Made by a program: the position numbers and the translations under genes. The notes under the pieces are model-generated. The model saw nothing but the letters and a program-made list of their open reading frames with translations. It was not told the origin of the DNA and did not search any database. Shown piece after piece: positions 41,571 to 46,466 of a DNA stretch of 46,466 nt. Location: positions 1 through 46,466 of the forward strand of contig NZ_JAMYBK010000034.1 in assembly GCF_024127895.1 (NCBI RefSeq), in the 5' to 3' direction. This DNA is from Pseudomonas guariconensis. Lineage in GTDB: Bacteria; Pseudomonadota; Gammaproteobacteria; Pseudomonadales; Pseudomonadaceae. Every line of letters starts with the position of its first letter. The first letter of the stretch is position 1.

Positions 41571-42400
41571 AGCACCGGCCCTGCGCTGGTGGGCTGCACC
41601 AGGCGCTCGACGAAAAACTCCAGGTGCCCGCGCGGGTTGGCCGGCAACGGCCAGCTGTCGACCTTCTGCGCGATGGCCTTGAACGCCAGCGCACACTTGG
41701 ACCGCGGGAAAGCCTCGTAGACCGCCCGCTGCTTCTGCACCGCCTTGCGCACGCATTCGTCGTAGGGCACGGCACCGACATACTGCAGCGCGACATCGAG
41801 GAAACGATCGGTGACCTTGGTCAACTTGGCGAACAGGTTGCGGCCCTCCTGCGGGCTCTGCGCCATGTTGGCCAGCACGCGAAAACGGTTCATGCCGTAG
41901 TCGCGGTTGAGCAGCTTGATCAGGGCGTAGGCGTCGGTGATCGAGGTCGGCTCGTCGCACACCACCAGCAGCACTTCCTGGGCCGCGCGGACGAAGCTGA
42001 CCACCGAGTCGCCGATGCCGGCGGCGGTGTCGATCACCAGCACGTCGAGGTTGTCGCCGATCTCGCTGAACGCCTGGATCAGGCCGGCATGCTGGGCAGG
42101 CGCCAGGTGCACCATGCTCTGGGTGCCAGAGGCGGCCGGGACGATGCGCACGCCACCGGGCCCCTGCAACAGCACGTCGCGCAGTTCGCAGCGGCCTTCG
42201 ATGACATCGGCCAGGGTGTGCTTGGGCGTGAGGCCCAGCAGGACGTCGACGTTCGCCAGGCCCAGGTCGGCGTCCAGCAGCATGACCCGCCGGCCCAGCT
42301 CGGCCAGTGCCAGGGACAGGTTCACTGAAACGTTAGTCTTGCCGACGCCACCTTTGCCACCGGTTACGGCGATCACCTGTACGGGATGCATGCTACCCAT
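41567..42400 (-). CDS. fleN: Flagellar number regulator FleN (FlhG)
   Basis: A 277-residue MinD/ParA-type ATPase. The deviant Walker A is TGGKGGVGKTNVSVNL (residues 13-28), switch I/II residues are in LLDADLGLANVDVLLGL, and VLVIDTAAGIGDSVVSF is the Walker B region. FleN binds the sigma54 activator FleQ and limits flagella to the species number, and it acts with FlhF. A 90-bp gap with no strong promoter separates it from flhF; its end overlaps fliA by 4 bp. Confidence 0.96.
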   Translation of the reverse strand: MGSMHPVQVIAVTGGKGGVGKTNVSVNLSLALAELGRRVMLLDADLGLANVDVLLGLTPKHTLADVIEGRCELRDVLLQGPGGVRIVPAASGTQSMVHLAPAQHAGLIQAFSEIGDNLDVLVIDTAAGIGDSVVSFVRAAQEVLLVVCDEPTSITDAYALIKLLNRDYGMNRFRVLANMAQSPQEGRNLFAKLTKVTDRFLDVALQYVGAVPYDECVRKAVQKQRAVYEAFPRSKCALAFKAIAQKVDSWPLPANPRGHLEFFVERLVQPTSAGPVL

Positions 42401-42490
42401 GTTCGTTCTTTACCTTGTCTCGCTTGGACCCAGGCCACATGAGGGGCTGAACTCGACCCCCTGATGTAGGTACTTTGCGCTGCACATTCA

Positions 42491-43801
42491 TCAACCCGCG
42501 CGCTTGCCAGGGTTGTGATAGAGATCAGCGAACATGTCGGCCATCGCCTCTTCGCTGGGCTCGTCCTGCATTTGCACACTGACTGCGCGGCTGACCAACT
42601 GGTGCTTGCGCGGCAGGTGCAGGTCGTCGGGAATGCGCGGCCCATCGGTAAGATAGGCCACCGGCAATTCATGACTGATGGCCAGGCTCAGCACTTCACC
42701 GAGGCTGGCCGTTTCATCGAGCTTGGTCAGGATACATCCGGCCAGGCCACAGCGCTTGTAGCTGTGGTAGGCGGCGGTCAGCACCTGCTTCTGGCTGGTG
42801 GTTGCCAGCACCAGGTAATTCTTGGCGGCAATGCCGCGCCCGGCAAGGGTTTCCAGTTGCATGCGCAGGGCCGGGTCGCTGGCTTGCAGGCCAGCGGTAT
42901 CGATCAGCACCACGCGCTTGCGCAGCAACGGCTCCAGCGCCTGGGCCAAGGACTGGCCCGGATCGACGTAGGTCACCGGTACGTTGAGGATGCGCCCCAG
43001 TGTCTTGAGCTGCTCCTGGGCACCGATACGGAAGCTGTCCATGCTCACCAGCGCCAGGTTATGCGCGCCGTACTTGAGCACGTAGCGCGCCGCCAGCTTG
43101 GCCAGGGTGGTGGTCTTGCCCATGCCGGCCGGGCCGACCATGGCGATCACCCCGCCCTCCTCGATCGGCTCCACCTCTGGAACCTCGATCATCCGCGCCA
43201 GGTGCGCCAGGACCATGCGCCAGGCATGCCGTGGTTCGCCGATCTCGGCGGTCAGGTCGAGCAGTTCGCGGGCGATCGGGCCGGACAGGCCGATGCGCTG
43301 CAGGCGGCGCCAGAGGTTGGCCTGCTGCGGCTTGCTGCCCTGCAACTGGCTCCAGGCCAGGGAGCCGAGCTGCACTTCGAGCAGCTCGCGCAGCCCCGAC
43401 AGCTCCGAGCGCATGGCATCGAACAGACGCGGGTCGACGGCAGCCGGAGCCTGCGCGGCGGCAGGCGGCGGCAGGTCGACATGGGGCTCGACCAACGGCT
43501 CCGAGGCGGTCAGCGGCAGGCCGGCGAACAATTGGCGGTTACCTTCGTCGGTGTCGTTGCGGCTGCCCAGCTCGGCCTGGGCGGTGGCGATGCGCGACTG
43601 GGTCTTGCGCAGTTCGTCCTCGAGCTCGGCATTGGGCACACGTGGGGCCAGGGCGGACAGCTTGTAGTCCAGCGCGGCCGTCAACTCGACACCGCCGGCG
43701 ATGCGCCGGTTGCCGATGATGGCGGCATCGGCGCCCAGCTCATCGCGGACCAGCTTCATGGCCTGGCGCATATCGGCGGCGAAAAAACGCTTAACTTGCA
43801 T
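42491..43801 (-). CDS. flhF: Flagellar biosynthesis GTPase FlhF
   Basis: A 436-residue SRP-type GTPase. The basic N-terminus MQVKRFFAADMRQAMKLVRD is typical, followed by a variable B-like linker to about 150, and the NG domain. G1 is GPAGMGKTTTLAKLAARYV (near 222-240), then VSMDSFRIGAQEQL, the G3-like VLIDTAGL and the G4 TKLDE. FlhF places the flagellum at the pole and is required for correct assembly. It starts 11 bp after flhA and is likely cotranscribed with it. Confidence 0.96.
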   Translation of the reverse strand: MQVKRFFAADMRQAMKLVRDELGADAAIIGNRRIAGGVELTAALDYKLSALAPRVPNAELEDELRKTQSRIATAQAELGSRNDTDEGNRQLFAGLPLTASEPLVEPHVDLPPPAAAQAPAAVDPRLFDAMRSELSGLRELLEVQLGSLAWSQLQGSKPQQANLWRRLQRIGLSGPIARELLDLTAEIGEPRHAWRMVLAHLARMIEVPEVEPIEEGGVIAMVGPAGMGKTTTLAKLAARYVLKYGAHNLALVSMDSFRIGAQEQLKTLGRILNVPVTYVDPGQSLAQALEPLLRKRVVLIDTAGLQASDPALRMQLETLAGRGIAAKNYLVLATTSQKQVLTAAYHSYKRCGLAGCILTKLDETASLGEVLSLAISHELPVAYLTDGPRIPDDLHLPRKHQLVSRAVSVQMQDEPSEEAMADMFADLYHNPGKRAG

Positions 43802-43812
43802 AACCCACTACC

Positions 43813-45942
43813 TCAGCCATTGGGGCCCACGGTGGCAACGATGGTGACTTGCTTGTTGTCAGGTATTTCCTGATACGCCAGAACATGCAAATTCGGTACA
43901 GCCAGGCGGCCGAATCGCGACAGCATCGCGCGGATCGGGCCCGCTACCAGCAGGATAGCCGGATGGCCCTGCATTTCCTGGCGCTGGGCCGCCTCGATCA
44001 ACGAACGTTGCAGCTTCTCGGCCATGCTCGGCTCCAGGAGAACACCGTCTTCCTGGCCTTGCCCGGCCCTTTGCAGACTATTGAGCAAAATCTGTTCCAA
44101 CCTGGGCTCCAGGGTGATCACAGGCAGCTCGGACTCAGTGCCGACAATGCTTTGCACGATAGCGCGACACAATCCGACGCGCACCGCCGCCACCAGCGCG
44201 GCGGTATCTTGACTCTTGCCCGCATTGTTGGCGATCGCCTCGGCAATGCTGCGGATATCGCGCACCGGTACCTGCTCGGCGAGCAGGGCCTGCAAGACCT
44301 TGAGCAACCCCGACAAGGAAATGACGCCCGGCACCAGCTCCTCGGCCAGCTTGGGCGATGCCTTGGACAGGACCTGCAGCAACTGCTGGACCTCTTCGTG
44401 GCCGATCAGTTCGTGGCAGTGCTTCTGCAGGATCTGGTTGAGGTGGGTGGCGACCACGGTGCTGGCGTCCACCACGGTGTAGCCCAGCGACTGGGCCTGG
44501 GCGCGCTGGCCGACATCGATCCACACCGCCTCCAGGCCAAAGGCCGGGTCGCGCGCGGCGATGCCGTTGAGCGTACCGAAGACCTGGCCGGGGTTGATCG
44601 CCAGTTCCCGGTCTGGGTAGATCTCCGCCTCGGCCAGGATCACCCCCATCAGGGTCAGGCGGTAGGCGCTGGGCTGCAGGTCGAGGTTGTCGCGGATGTG
44701 CACGGTAGGCATGAGAAAGCCCAGGTCCTGGGACAGCTTCTTGCGCACCCCCTTGATCCGCGCCAGCAGTTGACCACCCTGGTTGCGGTCGACCAGCGGG
44801 ATCAGGCGGTAGCCGACCTCCAGGCCGATCATGTCGATCGGTGTCACGTCGTCCCAGCCCAGTTCCTTGGTTTCCAGGGCACGCTGGGGCGATGGCAGCA
44901 GATCCTGCTGGCGCTGCGCCTCTTCCTGGGCCTTGACCTTGGCCTGTTGCTGCTTGCGCCAGACCAGGTAGGCTGCGCCCGCAGCCAGCCCGCCCAGGCC
45001 GAGGAAGGCAACGTGGGGCATGCCCGGGACCAGGCCGATGACGATCATCAGCGCAGCGGACACCGCCAGGGCCTTGGGCGAATCGAACATCTGCCGGTTG
45101 ATCAGCTTGCCCATGTCCTCGGAGCTGGAGGCCCGGGTGACCATGATCGCCGCGGCGGTGGAGAGCAGCAGCGACGGCAACTGCGCCACCAATCCGTCAC
45201 CGATGGTCAGCAGCGCGTAGACCTTGCCCGCCTCGCCGAACGGCATGCCGTGCTGGAGCATGCCGATCAGCATGCCGCCGATCAGGTTGATGAACAGGAT
45301 CAGCAGGCCGGCGATGGCATCGCCCCGCACGAACTTGCTGGCACCGTCCATCGAGCCGTAGAACTCGGCCTCCTGGGCCACCTCGGCACGGCGCGCCTTG
45401 GCCTGGGCCTGGTCGATCAATCCCGCGTTGAGGTCGGCGTCGATGGCCATCTGCTTGCCGGGCATGGCGTCCAGGGTGAAACGCGCGCTCACCTCGGAGA
45501 TACGCCCGGCCCCCTTGGTCACCACCACGAAGTTGATGATCATGAGGATGGCGAAGACCACCGCGCCGACCACGTAGTTGCCGCCGATCACCACTTCGCC
45601 GAAGGCCTGGATCACCTTGCCCGCGGCCTCGTGCCCCTCATGGCCGTGGAGCATCACCACACGGGTCGAGGCGACGTTCAGCGCCAGGCGCAGCAGCGTG
45701 GCCACCAGCAGGATGGTGGGAAAGGCGGCGAAGTCCAGCGGGCGCAAGGCATACACGCAGACCAGCAGGACCACGATCGACAGGGCGATGTTGAAGGTGA
45801 AGAACACATCGAGCAGGAACGGCGGGATCGGCAACATCATCATTGCCATCATCACCAGCAACAGCAGCGGCACGCCGAGGTTGCCCCGACCGAGGCCGGC
45901 CAGGTTGTGTCGGGCGCTGTTGATTAACTGAGTGCGATCCAC
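43813..45942 (-). CDS. flhA: Flagellar type III export gate protein FlhA
   Basis: A 709-residue inner-membrane export-gate protein of normal length. The N-terminal half has eight TM helices, with the FHIPEP-type segment FVVVTKGAGRISEVSARFTL and DAMPGKQMAIDADLNAGLID. The C-terminal half is the cytoplasmic ring domain that docks chaperone-substrate complexes and gates hook-to-filament export. The start is GTG at 45942 with GAGGA 6 bp upstream. It heads the flhA-flhF-fleN-fliA block and has a sigma54-like promoter about 45 bp upstream of the start. Confidence 0.96.
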   Translation of the reverse strand: MDRTQLINSARHNLAGLGRGNLGVPLLLLVMMAMMMLPIPPFLLDVFFTFNIALSIVVLLVCVYALRPLDFAAFPTILLVATLLRLALNVASTRVVMLHGHEGHEAAGKVIQAFGEVVIGGNYVVGAVVFAILMIINFVVVTKGAGRISEVSARFTLDAMPGKQMAIDADLNAGLIDQAQAKARRAEVAQEAEFYGSMDGASKFVRGDAIAGLLILFINLIGGMLIGMLQHGMPFGEAGKVYALLTIGDGLVAQLPSLLLSTAAAIMVTRASSSEDMGKLINRQMFDSPKALAVSAALMIVIGLVPGMPHVAFLGLGGLAAGAAYLVWRKQQQAKVKAQEEAQRQQDLLPSPQRALETKELGWDDVTPIDMIGLEVGYRLIPLVDRNQGGQLLARIKGVRKKLSQDLGFLMPTVHIRDNLDLQPSAYRLTLMGVILAEAEIYPDRELAINPGQVFGTLNGIAARDPAFGLEAVWIDVGQRAQAQSLGYTVVDASTVVATHLNQILQKHCHELIGHEEVQQLLQVLSKASPKLAEELVPGVISLSGLLKVLQALLAEQVPVRDIRSIAEAIANNAGKSQDTAALVAAVRVGLCRAIVQSIVGTESELPVITLEPRLEQILLNSLQRAGQGQEDGVLLEPSMAEKLQRSLIEAAQRQEMQGHPAILLVAGPIRAMLSRFGRLAVPNLHVLAYQEIPDNKQVTIVATVGPNG

Positions 45943-45998
45943 CGCGAGTCCTCTTCAAGCAAAAACTTTGACGCCTGGAGGGCGCCTGGCGCTGCCTC

Positions 45999-46014
45999 TG
46001 CAAGAAGCTTTCCA
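45999..46014 (-). promoter_or_regulatory. Sigma54 (-24/-12) promoter of flhA
   Basis: On the minus strand TGGAAAGCTTCTTGCA fits the sigma54 consensus TGGCACG-N4-TTGCW, with GG and GC exactly 10 bp apart and 11 of 12 or so informative positions compatible. Transcription should start near 45988, about 45 bp before the GTG. FleQ with RpoN controls flhA in pseudomonads (family knowledge). Confidence 0.72.
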
Positions 46015-46123
46015 ACTTTGATAAGTCCCAGGAACGACTACATCAAAGCAGGCCAGATCGCGTAAAGACATAGCCCCGTAGCCAAGCGACAACGCTAAGG
46101 CGGGCAACGCCCCAAGACACCTT

Positions 46124-46232
46124 CAGAGACCAGAGACCAGAGACCAGAGACCAGAGACCAGAGACCAGAGACCAGAGACCAGAGACCAGAGACCAGAGAC
46201 CAGAGACCAGAGACCAGAGACCAGAGACCAGA
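46124..46232. repeat. Heptanucleotide tandem repeat (CAGAGAC), about 15.6 copies
   Basis: The unit CAGAGAC is repeated without visible mismatch from 46124 to 46232 (109 bp). It lies about 110 bp upstream of the flhA sigma54 site and about 100 bp from the IS end. Perfect short repeats of this length are prone to copy-number change by slippage. Nothing else recognisable is in 46015-46123 or 46233-46330, which is comparatively AT-rich at its right end. Confidence 0.95.
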
Positions 46233-46330
46233 TTTTACCTCTGCATCAAATGCTCAAAGCGTTCACACGCGAATTGCTAGCAGATAAGGAGTATTGCTCG
46301 CAAATATTTGGTGCTACGCGCTACAGATTC

Positions 46331-46466
46331 TGAATCACCCCGGGTTTCGTGGAGACCGTTTCGTTTAAGTCAGGCCGCCACGGCCTGATCTGTTTGCTGC
46401 TGGTGGAAGTTTGCCTCAGCCTCCGCAGGCGGGATATAGCCGATTGAGCTCAGCAGGCGTTGGTGG
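46331..46466 (-). mobile_element. IS3-family insertion sequence, one end (runs off window)
   Basis: From TGAATCACCCCGGG at 46331 the sequence looks like the terminal inverted repeat of a Pseudomonas IS3-family element, followed by a transposase 3' end. The 5'-TGA end is usual for IS3 elements. The other end and the target duplication are outside the window. It lies in the region upstream of flhA, where flhB would normally be next. Confidence 0.75.
46370..46466 (-). CDS. IS3-family transposase (integrase core), C-terminal end (partial)
   Basis: Read on the minus strand, the last 31 codons give HQRLLSSIGYIPPAEAEANF followed by HQQQTDQAVAA and a TGA. The RLLSSIGYIPPAEAEANF stretch is the C-terminal end of the rve integrase core of IS3-group OrfB transposases, after the catalytic Glu. 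The catalytic DDE residues lie beyond the right edge, so intactness cannot be judged. The stop is 40 bp inside the inferred terminal repeat, the usual spacing. Confidence 0.85.
   Translation of the reverse strand, partial: HQRLLSSIGYIPPAEAEANFHQQQTDQAVAA

Noticed and set aside
43849..45927. 692-codon plus-strand open frame antisense to flhA
   Set aside because: Opposite FlhA with shadow composition; no start signal or domain.
46124..46232. CRISPR-like array
   Set aside because: The repeat is a 7-bp contiguous tandem array with no spacers and no cas genes; it is a microsatellite.

Overview
The window is a 46.5-kb chromosomal fragment, about 65% GC, from a fluorescent pseudomonad, most likely of the Pseudomonas putida group. 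The grounds are gene order (glxR-ttuD-pykF; a complete ccmABCDEFGHI operon beside a flhA-flhF-fleN-fliA-cheYZAB-motCD-parC-parP-cheW chemotaxis/flagellar block), GC-rich third codon positions, and P. putida-type REP elements around 3.0, 12.6 and 26.9 kb.

Left third (1-19.4 kb), metabolism and transport. The 3' end of tartronate semialdehyde reductase is followed by glycerate 2-kinase (ttuD) and pyruvate kinase (pykF), the lower glyoxylate carboligase route. Next come a urea transporter, an orphan Rhs-core protein on the opposite strand, a voltage-gated-type K+ channel with a C-terminal zinc ribbon, a sulfate-binding protein, a 23S-rRNA-type methyltransferase, an EamA exporter divergent from an Lrp regulator, an NCS1 ureide/hydantoin-type permease with an Asp/Glu/hydantoin-racemase-family enzyme, a DadA-like oxidoreductase, a histidine phosphatase, an FKBP isomerase, a second EamA exporter divergent from a LysR regulator, and GFA, PhzF and D-2-hydroxyacid dehydrogenase genes. 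Glyoxylate metabolism, urea transport and a ureide-type permease/racemase lie close together, which suggests purine/allantoin or hydantoin catabolism (inference).

Middle (19.5-26.9 kb): the cytochrome c maturation System I operon ccmABCDEFGHI on the minus strand. Most of its genes overlap by a few bases, and a small lipoprotein gene ends it. It delivers heme across the inner membrane and ligates it to apocytochromes c.

Right third (27-46 kb): motility and chemotaxis. A plus-strand FliK-like/FlhB-C-like pair has a sigma28-like promoter. It is followed by a large toxin-like gene joining an N-terminal dermonecrotic-toxin-like region to a TcdA/TcdB-like glycosyltransferase domain with a DXD motif. 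The minus strand then carries, in transcription order, flhA, flhF, fleN, fliA, cheY, cheZ, cheA, cheB, motC, motD, parC, parP, cheW and a DUF2802 gene. A good sigma54 (-24/-12) site lies before flhA. Just upstream of it are a 7-bp tandem repeat (about 15.6 copies) and the end of an IS3-family element that runs off the window.

The least ordinary items are the glycosyltransferase toxin-like gene inside the chemotaxis locus, the racemase homologue with glycine in place of the first catalytic cysteine, the repeated LLDQLHGKG modules in the CheA linker, the stand-alone FlhB cytoplasmic domain, the palindrome-rich region before the NCS1 permease, and the IS/heptamer configuration upstream of flhA.
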